Source of the DNA: an uncultured Prevotellaceae bacterium
Lineage (GTDB): Bacteria; Bacteroidota; Bacteroidia; Bacteroidales; Bacteroidaceae
NCBI GenBank assembly: GCA_902774795.1
Contig: CACYKA010000010.1
Coordinates: 1 to 52,465, forward strand
DNA: 52,465 nucleotides
Direction: 5' to 3'
Shown here: positions 1-7,400 of the stretch, piece by piece
Layout: each line of letters begins with the position of its first letter
Position numbering within the stretch: position 1 is the stretch's first letter
Notes under the pieces: generated by a model
Told to the model about the DNA's origin: nothing
The model's input: only the letters and a program-made list of their open reading frames with translations
Database searches by the model: none
Position numbers and translations under genes: made by a program

Positions 1-666
1 GAATGAGTCGTATTCAATTGTCAAGGCCTGAGATCGATCCTTGTCGGGAATGCGTGAGGCGACATTGCTGTTCCATTCTCTGCAGAAGTCGCTCTTGGTA
101 CCCTTGTAGCGGTATATTTCGGGAATTTTCTTGCTTTCGGTAAGTAGTAGGTATATTGGTACTACAGCAGAAGCATTGTTTATCAGGTACTGGTCAGGGG
201 CAGTCTTTATATCAGTCAGCTTTTGTAGATTCAGGAAAACATTGTTAATCTGCTCAATCGTGATATATTCATCGAAATGCACCACGTCATAAACAAAGTC
301 CTGTAAATTGCTTGATACGACAAACTCCCCACCATTCTGTGAATTGAACATTGCCTGAAGGTTGTGGAGCTTGGTCTTGTATTTTTTTATTATCAAGTCT
401 TTATCGCCTGATATTTCACAAATCTCGTTGTACTTGTGTTTTAGTTGTTTTATCTGCTCATCCTTTTCCTCGTTATCCTTTATCAGCAGATCTATCTTCT
501 TTACAAGATTGGGATATACCATCTTGCCGATAACCTCAGTAATGTTCTGGGTTATCTTTTCCGTAGTCTCAGGAGTAGTCTCATCACAGGACCACTCCTT
601 ACACATGTCGTCGGTGCTATTGTCCTGAACACCATCCGTCTCTATATTGTAGTCTCTCGTCTCCAT
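1..666 (-). CDS. Unrecognised protein, N-terminal 222 codons (runs off the window)
   Basis: This open frame begins with ATG at 666-664 and reads without a stop to base 1, so the C-terminus is missing. The protein starts METRDYNIETDG and is acidic at first. Residues about 55-100 are rich in Lys, Asp and Glu with regularly spaced Ile and Leu (DLLIKDNEEKDEQIKQLK), which suggests a short coiled coil. There is no signal peptide or membrane segment, so it is probably cytoplasmic. I do not recognise the family. A weak minus-strand promoter candidate lies about 45 bases upstream (-7-like bases 710-717, -33-like CAAA on the plus strand at 736-739). It diverges from the toxin-antitoxin pair starting at 847. 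That the frame is real is supported by its length and by ordinary amino acid composition; the function is unknown. Confidence 0.75.
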   Translation of the reverse strand, partial: METRDYNIETDGVQDNSTDDMCKEWSCDETTPETTEKITQNITEVIGKMVYPNLVKKIDLLIKDNEEKDEQIKQLKHKYNEICEISGDKDLIIKKYKTKLHNLQAMFNSQNGGEFVVSSNLQDFVYDVVHFDEYITIEQINNVFLNLQKLTDIKTAPDQYLINNASAVVPIYLLLTESKKIPEIYRYKGTKSDFCREWNSNVASRIPDKDRSQALTIEYDSF

Positions 667-795
667 AATATCGAAATTTTGTAATTCTGAATACCATAAT
701 TATGTGTTTTAAAAATATATAATATTTTCAGTTTGCAAAATTAAGCATTTATTTTCATTCCACCAAGAAAATAGCAGAAATTTTGAATAAAAAAG

Positions 796-824
796 TTGTA
801 TTTCTGAAAAAAAGCGTATATTTG
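796..824 (+). promoter_or_regulatory. Bacteroidota-type promoter of the toxin-antitoxin pair
   Basis: TATATTTG at 817-824 is a perfect TAnnTTTG -7 element. TTG at 796-798 lies 18 bases upstream as the -33 element. The antitoxin ATG follows 22 bases after the -7 box. Confidence 0.75.
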
Positions 825-846
825 CACCGTAAAAACGCATTAAGTT

Positions 847-1146
847 ATGGACGAAAAGAAATATCCGATACCCGAAGAAGAGGGAAACGTAGGCATGGCA
901 AGTGAACCTGTAGCAGAGTATAAGGCTACAGGCAGTGGCTATGAGGGAACGGTTGTAGATGATGACCCAGTGATGTCTGACGCCTATGACCCTGGTATAG
1001 GTCCTTATACTATGGAAGAACTGAATGCCCGCATTGACGAGGCAGAAGTGTTCATAGAAAAGGCCGAAAAAGGAGATTGGAGCGACTGGGTGACAGAAGA
1101 ACAGTCTCGTGCTAATCTTTACAGCAAATACCCATGGCTACAGTAA
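847..1146 (+). CDS. Putative antitoxin of a RelE/ParE-type toxin-antitoxin pair
   Basis: This is a 99-residue acidic protein with no signal peptide. Its C-terminal half (YTMEELNARIDEAE, residues about 58-71, then an acidic/aromatic tail) resembles the antitoxin segment that commonly precedes RelE/ParE toxins in Bacteroidota. The first 55 residues are Pro/Glu/Gly-rich and look disordered; I see no DNA-binding fold such as ribbon-helix-helix or HTH. It overlaps the next gene by 13 bp, the usual coupling of antitoxin and toxin. It has its own strong promoter. Role, by family knowledge and context: binds and neutralises the downstream toxin; whether it represses its own promoter cannot be judged. 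A segment of the same kind recurs in the remnant at 49920-50039 (YTMQEIDDMLDEAE). Confidence 0.65.
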   Translation: MDEKKYPIPEEEGNVGMASEPVAEYKATGSGYEGTVVDDDPVMSDAYDPGIGPYTMEELNARIDEAEVFIEKAEKGDWSDWVTEEQSRANLYSKYPWLQ

Positions 1147-1454
1147 AATGGACTGTAAAAGCTGACCGTATTTTTGACCAATATGTTTATAACGCATATT
1201 TAGAATACGGTCAGAAAACGTCAAATAAATGGATGCAACAGCGTATAGCCTTTGCAGACCGTGTTGCAAAACATCCTGAGTCTTATACTCCAGAAGCATT
1301 GCTAACCGAAAGGAAACGAATGTATAGGAGTTGTATTATTATGGGTAGATTCAAGATTATTCATTACTATGCCAAGACCTCTGATACCGTCCATATCGTA
1401 GATATCTGGGATATGCGAATGAAGCCCGAAACACTTAAAAACAGAATAAAATAG
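1134..1454 (+). CDS. Type II toxin, RelE/ParE superfamily
   Basis: A 106-residue basic protein of the right size for a RelE/ParE toxin. It opens MATVKWTVKADRIFDQY, followed by an amphipathic helix with SNKWMQQRI and the ADRVAKHPES segment, then the central strands (MYRSCIIMGRFKIIHYYA) and a closing strand VHIVDIWDMRMKPE. This order matches the ParE/RelE fold common in Bacteroidota. It starts inside the antitoxin gene (ATG at 1134), so the two are translationally coupled. Family members either cleave mRNA on the ribosome or poison gyrase; the sequence does not settle which. Arg and His residues near the C-terminal half (R69, H77) could be catalytic in the RelE case, which is only an inference. 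Confidence 0.8.
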   Translation: MATVKWTVKADRIFDQYVYNAYLEYGQKTSNKWMQQRIAFADRVAKHPESYTPEALLTERKRMYRSCIIMGRFKIIHYYAKTSDTVHIVDIWDMRMKPETLKNRIK

Positions 1455-1460
1455 ATATAT

Positions 1461-1601
1461 ATGAAAAAACTAACTCTGTTATTCTTCTTCTTAATAAATG
1501 TACTAAACATTAGTGCAATAGTTCATGAAGGTTCGTGTGGTGCTAATGCCAGTTGCAAGTTAAATATATTAACAGGAGTTATTTCCATCACAGGAAAATG
1601 A
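1461..1601 (+). pseudogene. Truncated start of a BspA-like leucine-rich surface protein
   Basis: A 46-codon frame begins with ATG six bases after the toxin stop and ends at TGA 1599-1601. It holds a signal peptide (MKKLTLLFFFLINVLNISA) and then EGSCGANASCKLN and GVISITGK. This matches the first 46 residues of the full-length BspA-like protein at 50054-52297 (SVLNISAEIYSGSCGDNARY, then VLSITGTGAM), and the DNA is also clearly alike. The full gene continues for 700 more residues, but here the frame stops and an unrelated exported protein starts six bases later. I read it as a leftover of a deletion or rearrangement. It could still be translated as a short secreted peptide. Confidence 0.75.
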
Positions 1602-1606
1602 TCGAA

Positions 1607-2398
1607 ATGAAACAAATAATTATTATCTTTATGTTAACACTCATGACAGTTATTTGTCATGCTAAAAGAACATTCGTTCCGAATTACACATCCTTTATCA
1701 GCATAAGCGAACAAGGAGATTCTACAAATGAACGTAGTATCAATACCACTCTTTACAGAGATGACGAGAACGGAATGTTTCGTGTAGCTATCATACATGA
1801 AACTTTAACCCGTGAACGCGTCAAATACATCAAACGTATGGAAACTGCTATGTCATTAGCGTCGTTTGCTGCAGTCATGTCTGCTGTCAGTACCTTTAGT
1901 AGCGACTGGAAACAACGCTATCGTGGACGAGTGATGACATATGTTAGTGGTACATTGGCTGATATCTACAATCAGAATGTCAATGAAGCGAAGACACTTG
2001 AACTTCAAGCTTGGGTGGAGAATACTAGCACAGAGGAAATCATGGTGGCAGACCAAGATAGAGGTTATGTATGGTTTCTGAAACCTGGAGAAAGCATCAA
2101 TTGCATTTTGGCTAATCCAGATATAATGCAATTACGTATTAGCACTCTCAATCATAGTCGGGTTCACTACATCGCAATAGGTGGAGGTAGTGTTTTGAAA
2201 GAGACAGAGGTTGAGTGGGAAGATGATGATGCATGGGTATTCCCCATGCTTGGGGAACAGTATAGTTATGGTAAATTCGAAACTATTGGATACGTGGTGG
2301 TAGACAAAAAAACTGCTAATCAGCACAAACTCACTATTGAGGAATTTAAAAAATACAAGCGTGAAGCCAAGGAAAAGATGAAAATACAAAACCAATAA
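1607..2398 (+). CDS. Exported protein of unknown function
   Basis: The protein is 263 residues from ATG 1607, chosen because it gives a clean signal peptide (MKQIIIIFMLTLMTVICHA) with a likely signal peptidase I site after CHA. A start at 1598 would add three residues. The mature part begins KRTFVPNYTSFIS. It contains a helix-like stretch near MAMSLASFAAVMSAVSTFSS-type residues (about 83-100) and a beta-rich second half, with EEIMVADQDRGYVWFLKPGES resembling a small beta-sandwich; the C-terminal 25 residues are Lys/Glu-rich. No lipobox is seen. I do not recognise a family. It follows a broken BspA start, so it may have been brought in by the same rearrangement. It ends before a strong terminator hairpin. 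Confidence 0.75.
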   Translation: MKQIIIIFMLTLMTVICHAKRTFVPNYTSFISISEQGDSTNERSINTTLYRDDENGMFRVAIIHETLTRERVKYIKRMETAMSLASFAAVMSAVSTFSSDWKQRYRGRVMTYVSGTLADIYNQNVNEAKTLELQAWVENTSTEEIMVADQDRGYVWFLKPGESINCILANPDIMQLRISTLNHSRVHYIAIGGGSVLKETEVEWEDDDAWVFPMLGEQYSYGKFETIGYVVVDKKTANQHKLTIEEFKKYKREAKEKMKIQNQ

Positions 2399-2431
2399 CG
2401 ATATGAAAGAGTTTTGTATGCCTGATGTGAA

Positions 2432-2467
2432 ATCCCTGACAAATGATTTGATGTGCTTGTCAGGGAT
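2432..2467 (+). terminator. Stem-loop terminator after the exported protein
   Basis: A perfect 11-bp inverted repeat (ATCCCTGACAA at 2432-2442, its complement at 2457-2467) with a 14-base loop lies 33 bases after the stop codon. The following bases are T-rich but not a pure T run. Confidence 0.6.
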
Positions 2468-2491
2468 GTTTCATAAATTTTCTTGATTTAT

Positions 2492-2523
2492 TTTGGATGT
2501 TTCGTTTGAAAAGTGTACCTTTG
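2492..2523 (+). promoter_or_regulatory. Upstream promoter for the RAYT-like gene
   Basis: TTTG at 2492-2495 and TACCTTTG at 2516-2523 are separated by 20 bases, an exact match to the Bacteroidota vegetative promoter. The -7 box lies inside the palindrome at 2515-2540. Confidence 0.65.
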
Positions 2524-2540
2524 ATATGCATCGAAGGTAC
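2515..2540. repeat. 26-bp near-perfect palindrome overlapping a promoter
   Basis: GTACCTTTGAT (2515-2525) faces ATCGAAGGTAC (2530-2540) across a 4-base loop; ten of eleven positions pair and the other is a G-U wobble. It contains the -7 box of the upstream promoter. It lies 62 bases before an HUH transposase-like gene, where a transposase recognition hairpin or an operator could be expected. Confidence 0.65.
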
Positions 2541-2566
2541 TCACGTTCGAAAAAACTCAAATTTTA

Positions 2567-2598
2567 TTTGGTTATTTGCTCACTTAATCGTACCTTTG
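2567..2598 (+). promoter_or_regulatory. Proximal promoter giving a nearly leaderless transcript
   Basis: TTTG at 2567-2570 and TACCTTTG at 2591-2598 are 20 bases apart. The ATG of the next gene is only four bases after the -7 box, so transcription from here would start at or within the start codon. Confidence 0.55.
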
Positions 2599-2602
2599 CT
2601 GC

Positions 2603-3772
2603 ATGAAACGCGAGGTCTATGAGAGCCAGAAGGCTTTTGCCGGTGAAAAGAAGCCATCAATGCTGCGGCGCTGTGTGGGGCATGACTACACGGAGCGCAT
2701 GATGTATATGGTGACGATGGTTACGGAAGGTCGCCGGCCGCTTTTTGGAAAGGTGACAGGCCGCAGCGATGCCCCTGCCGACAGCGAACAGTCGCCAAGG
2801 GTGGAACTGAGTGAGCTGGGACAGCGGGTCTATGAGGAATTGATGGCGACACCTGCCCATCATTCGGAGATGTCGGTTGTTGCCCTGCAGATGATGCCTG
2901 ACCATCTGCATGCCATCCTCTTTGTAAAGAAGAAGATGGAGCAGCCTCTTGGCATGGCTTTGCGTGGGTTTAAGCAGAAGTGTAATCAGCATTATAGGGA
3001 GCTGGTTTTGGGGGTGAAGTGTGTTGCGTTGGCAACGCAACAGACTGGACTGGCAACGCAACAGACAGGACAAGCAACGCAACAGACAGGACAAGCAACG
3101 CAACAGACAGGACTGGCAACGCAACAAACAGGACTGGCAACGCAACAAACGGGACAGGCAACGCAACAAACAGAACTGACACAAGAGAAAAAAGACCGCA
3201 GGGGCGAAGACCGCACTCACGGGATGCTCTTTGCGCGTGGATACAACGACAAGCTGTTGTTGCGCGATGGTCAGCTTCAGCGATGGATGGACTATCTCCG
3301 TGATAATCCTCGACGGCTGCTGATGAAACGTGAGCAGCCAGACCTTTTTCGCGTACAACGTGGTCTGATGATTGCCGGACAACAGTTTTCTTCCATCGGT
3401 AATCGCTTTCTGCTTGAGCGTCCCGTGAAACTGCAGGTGCAGTGCTCACGCCGTCTTACTGACGAGCAGATAGCAGAGAAGCAGGCATGGTGGCTGGAGC
3501 AGGCACACAGCGGAGCCGTATTGGTGTCGCCATGTATCTCCAAAGGTGAGAAGCAGGTGATGCGTGCAGCCTTTGACGAGGGGCTGCCTATCATCGTACT
3601 TCAGGAGAATGGCTTCACCGACCTTGCGAAGCCTGGCGGGCGTCGCATGGAGGCCTGTGCCCGTGGACAGTTGCTGCTACTTGCTCCTTGGGAGCATCAT
3701 AACGAACGTCTCACCATACGCCGCAACCAATGCCTTGCGCTGAATGACATGGCTAAATTGATTTGTACTTAA
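2603..3772 (+). CDS. RAYT-like HUH (Y1) transposase fused to a DprA-like domain
   Basis: This 389-residue protein has three parts. Residues about 30-140 form a Y1 transposase-like domain with the metal-binding HUH-type motif DHLHAILFV (H101, H103). Residues 144-192 are seven copies of a 7-residue repeat, ATQQTG followed by L or Q. The second half of the Y1 domain follows (FARGYNDKLLLRDG, then WMDYLRDNPRR; Y215 is a candidate nucleophile). From about residue 265 comes a Rossmann-like domain (AVLVSPCISKGEKQV, GLPIIVLQENG, RGQLLLLAPW) resembling the DNA-binding core of DprA/LOG proteins. RAYT proteins cut and join single-stranded DNA at REP hairpins; DprA binds single-stranded DNA, so the fusion is coherent. 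No terminal repeats of an insertion sequence were recognised. The gene is more GC-rich than the 2.4 kb before it. Confidence 0.7.
   Translation: MKREVYESQKAFAGEKKPSMLRRCVGHDYTERMMYMVTMVTEGRRPLFGKVTGRSDAPADSEQSPRVELSELGQRVYEELMATPAHHSEMSVVALQMMPDHLHAILFVKKKMEQPLGMALRGFKQKCNQHYRELVLGVKCVALATQQTGLATQQTGQATQQTGQATQQTGLATQQTGLATQQTGQATQQTELTQEKKDRRGEDRTHGMLFARGYNDKLLLRDGQLQRWMDYLRDNPRRLLMKREQPDLFRVQRGLMIAGQQFSSIGNRFLLERPVKLQVQCSRRLTDEQIAEKQAWWLEQAHSGAVLVSPCISKGEKQVMRAAFDEGLPIIVLQENGFTDLAKPGGRRMEACARGQLLLLAPWEHHNERLTIRRNQCLALNDMAKLICT
3032..3178 (+). repeat. 21-bp tandem repeat, seven copies, inside the transposase gene
   Basis: Seven units of 21 bp (GCAACGCAACAGACAGGACTG type) lie exactly in register, 147 bp in all, encoding seven ATQQTG(L/Q) units. 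Units differ at only a few positions. The first unit begins inside a perfect 9-bp inverted repeat around base 3032 (GTTGCGTTG 3023-3031 and CAACGCAAC 3033-3041). The array interrupts the Y1 domain between its HUH and tyrosine halves, in a loop. Copy number changes by slippage would keep the frame. Confidence 0.9.
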
Positions 3773-3826
3773 AACAATTAACTAAATGATGCCATCAATG
3801 AAGAAATAATGTTTTTTCTCATTTTT

Positions 3827-3858
3827 TTTGGTTGATTGAGATTATTTTTTTAACTTTG
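3827..3858 (+). promoter_or_regulatory. Promoter of the YD-repeat-like exported protein
   Basis: TTTG at 3827-3830 and TAACTTTG at 3851-3858 with a 20-base spacer. The ATG follows 38 bases after the -7 box. Confidence 0.75.
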
Positions 3859-3896
3859 CATTCGTGTTGATACAGAGACTAATTCATAATTCACTA

Positions 3897-4415
3897 ATGA
3901 CAAAAAGGTTTTTCATACTCCTGACGATGGGGCTGATGATGAGTGCTGGCGTAATGGCTCAGGGCTTTATATCAAGATACCACGACGTAGAGCTTAATGA
4001 GGCTCAGGGGAGCGTCAAGTCAATAACATTAAGAGACTTGGCGGGAAAGGTTAAGAGGATTGAATTCACAGAAGAGGGTCAGGAGAAAAACCTGAAAGAC
4101 CCTGTGTATGACACTAACGGCTACCTGCAGTCGCATAAGCGCAATATGTTTGGATTCACCTTTGTCGCCAACTATACATGGGAATACGACAGAGTGACAA
4201 AAATCAGTGGTAACGTGATGAATATGCCTGCTGAAATAGAATATGTATATGATGCCGCAGGGGAACTGACCAGTAATATCGTAAACCTCCAAGGTCACAG
4301 AACCGAGGGACAGTACAGCGACTATGAATATGACGAGAGGGGCAACTGGACAAAGCGCAAGTATAGCCTGGCAGGAAAGGAGTTTACGGAGACACGCACA
4401 ATAGAGTACTATTGA
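3897..4415 (+). CDS. Exported protein with YD/RHS-like motifs
   Basis: A 172-residue protein from ATG 3897, chosen for its signal peptide (MTKRFFILLTMGLMMSAGVMAQ, cleavage likely after AQ). An upstream ATG at 3864 would start within six bases of the promoter -7 box and spoil the signal. The mature part contains beta-strand motifs of the YD-repeat kind: YDTNGYLQSHKR, YEYDERGNWTKRKYS and YVYDAAGELTSN, each with Y-x-D-x-x-G. Such short exported YD-motif proteins are common in Bacteroidales and their role is not known. Its stop codon lies in a heptamer array that leads directly into the addA-like gene, so the two may be cotranscribed. Confidence 0.75.
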   Translation: MTKRFFILLTMGLMMSAGVMAQGFISRYHDVELNEAQGSVKSITLRDLAGKVKRIEFTEEGQEKNLKDPVYDTNGYLQSHKRNMFGFTFVANYTWEYDRVTKISGNVMNMPAEIEYVYDAAGELTSNIVNLQGHRTEGQYSDYEYDERGNWTKRKYSLAGKEFTETRTIEYY

Positions 4416-4453
4416 TAATTGATAGTTGACAATTGATAATTAAGAATTGAGGC
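4412..4453. repeat. Heptamer array (TTGATAA type), 6 units, between two genes
   Basis: Six 7-bp units in register: TTGATAA, TTGATAG, TTGACAA, TTGATAA, TTAAGAA, TTGAGGC. The first unit includes the stop codon of the upstream gene (4413-4415), and the last begins with the TTG that starts the addA-like frame (4447). Confidence 0.8.
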
Positions 4454-7400
4454 CTTTAACGATATATAAAGCGAGTGCTGGGAGTGGTAAGACATACCGC
4501 CTGGCGATGGATTACATAAACCTTCTGCTCCATGACCCGACGGCGTATGAGAGCATCCTTGCCGTGACCTTCACCAATAAGGCGACGGCAGAGATGAAAC
4601 GCCGCATACTGATGGAACTGTGGGCGGTGACGCAGGATGAGAAACGTTCAATCATAGAGCGTCGCAAGGCCGCACAGGCGCTGACGCTGCTGCTCGACAA
4701 CTACCACTTCTTCAGGGTGCAGACCATCGACACTTTCTTTCAGGCTGTGCTGCGCAACCTGGCCAAGGAGCTGCAGCTGAATGCCAACCTCAAGGTGTCG
4801 CTGAGCAATGACGAGGTGGTGAGCGAGGCGGTGGATGACCTTATAGACACGCTTGCCGATGACAAGAAACTGAGGCGCATAGTGATGAACTATGTGAAGG
4901 ACTCAATGAAAGAGGGCAGGAAGTGGAATGTCATCAGCGACATAAAGGACTTCGGCAACACCATTTTCAAGGAATTATACAAGGTAAACCGCCACAAGTT
5001 GGAGGAGGCATTCAAGAATGAGAATTTCTTTGACGAATACCGGAAGAAACTGCGTGAACTGCGCGACAGCGTAGGTACAGGATACACAGATGCAGCCACA
5101 AAAGTGCTGGACGAGATGCGGGCAAGAGGGCTGGATATTGATGACTTCATCAGAAAAGGCACCGGCCCGATGTCGTATTTCCTGAAGTTGCAGGATGGCA
5201 GATTCTACGACGATGCAAACCTCATGAACAAGACGGTGACTGAGGCTATGGACGACCCGACGAAGTGGTACACCAAGGCAAAGGCCTCGAACACTGACCT
5301 CACAACGTTTGTAGAGGAGGTTATACTGCCGGCGATAAGAAAGATAGAGAAGACACGCCACAAGGATGCTGTGACGTATAACAGCGCAAACGTGACCCTG
5401 CGCCACCTTAACGACATGAGGCTGCTGGCGCGCATAGAAGACAGCGCACACAACCTTAACGAGGCAGCACAGCGCTTTATGCTGAGCGATACGCAGAGCC
5501 TGCTCCATGAGATAATAGGAGAGGACGATGCACCATTTATTTTCGAGAAGATTGGCTCTCGCCTGAAGCATGTCATGATAGACGAGTTTCAGGATACGAG
5601 TACCGTGCAGTGGAAGAACTTCCTCACCCTGCTGAGGGAGTGTATGAGTACATGCGACAGTACTAACCAAAAGCTATGCAACAACCTCATCGTGGGCGAT
5701 GTGAAGCAGAGCATATACCGCTTCCGTTCTGGTGACTGGCGACTGCTCAATAACCTGGAAGACAGCTTCGGGGAGCAGTGTAAGGTGGAGCCGCTGAAAA
5801 CCAACTGGCGCTCGTGGAAGAATGTGGTGAATTTCAATAATGTCTTCCTACGTGAGGTTGCCGATGCAGAGATAGCAGAGATAACGGACGAAAAATGGCA
5901 GGAAGACCTGCGGCGTGCATACAGCGACGTGGAGCAGATAGTGGCAGAACGAAACGAGAATACCGGCGGATTGGTACACATAGAACTGCTGCCGCCTGCA
6001 CAGACACCGGAGACGCCCGAGAAGGTATATGAGATAATATGCCAGTTGATGGAAAAGGGTGCACGTCAGAGCGACATTGCCGTATTGGTGCGCAGGAAGA
6101 GTGAAGTGTGTGAGATTGCCGACTATCTTGAGTCGGAGGGCTTGCATGTGCTTTCTGCCGAAGCCTTCAGACTGGATGCATCGCAGAACGTGGTTACCAT
6201 AGTGAATGCCATGAAGGTGCTGGCACGTCCCAAGGACGAACTGGCAAGGGCGTATATCACGTTGACGGCACCTGACGTAATGACACAGCTTGAGGAACAG
6301 CGCCAGACTCTTGTGCAGAAGACTCTCCACGACCTTGCAGAACACCTCATAAGCATCATAGGAAGCTATGAGCCGGCTTTCGTGACGGCGTTCTTCGACC
6401 GTCTGGAAACATTCACCACCGACATCTCGCCGGTGCTGGAGGACTTCATCGAGGCGTGGGATGAGAACCTGTGTGGCGATACGATAGAGACGACTTCGGG
6501 CGACGGTATCACAATCATGACGATACACAAGAGTAAGGGCCTGGAGTTCAACCACGTCATAGTGCCTTATTGTAACTGGGACGGCAATCCGCCGTTTGCC
6601 AATACGCTGTGGGTGGAGCCGAAGGTGGCACCATTCTCAGAACTGCCGCTGGTGCCTGTTGACTACAGGAATGCCACATCGCTTAACAACACCATCTATG
6701 AGGCTGACGGTACGGAAGAGTATATACAGAGTGTGGTGGATAATTACAACCTCCTGTATGTTGCCATGACTCGTCCGCGTCATTCGCTCTTTGTCATCGG
6801 CGAACGCGACAGCAAGGGTTTCAAACGCTCGCGGCTGATGGAACTGGCTATGCGTAAGATGAGTGAAAAGAAAGACATCAAGAAAGTGGAACTGCACGTC
6901 AGCGGCCTTGACGACAAAGATGCGTCACTCACCATGACCTACGGACATCTGGAGGTGAAAAGTCCTGATACCAAACAGGCAGGCAAACCGGCAGACAAAC
7001 CGGCAGACAAACCGGAGGGCAAGCCTAAAAATCCGTTCGATTTGCCGGAGGATACAGAGGTGATGACATCTCTGCCTTCATACTGCCCAATGGTGGATTT
7101 CCGTCAGAGTGTCGCCTCACAGCGTTTTGCTGCAGACGATGATGCATACGAGAAGATGAGGGCCCGCATAGAGGGTACTGAGCAGCACTGGATTTTTTCA
7201 CATATCAGGACGCTGGATGATGTGCCGCCGGAATATGAGGAGGCTTTCAACAATGAACAGGTGCGCCAGTGGTTTGACCCTCATTGGAAAGTCTTCAACG
7301 AATGTTCCATCATAACCGCTTCGGGCGAATACCGTCCTGACCGCGTCATTACCGACGGTAAACAAACCATCGTCATAGACTTCAAGTTCGGCAGTCCACA

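Noticed and set aside
351-684. Three short plus-strand frames at the window start
   Set aside because: They are opposite the long minus-strand frame 666-1, which has better composition and runs 222 codons without a stop.
2657-3382. Long antisense open frames opposite the RAYT-like gene, including Cys/Val-rich repeats
   Set aside because: They arise from the 21-bp repeat and codon bias of the sense gene, have no promoter or homology that I can see, and contain very biased composition.
2603-3772. Complete IS200/IS605 insertion sequence
   Set aside because: No flanking end hairpins pair on both sides, no second gene (tnpB) is present, and the C-terminal domain is not of that family.
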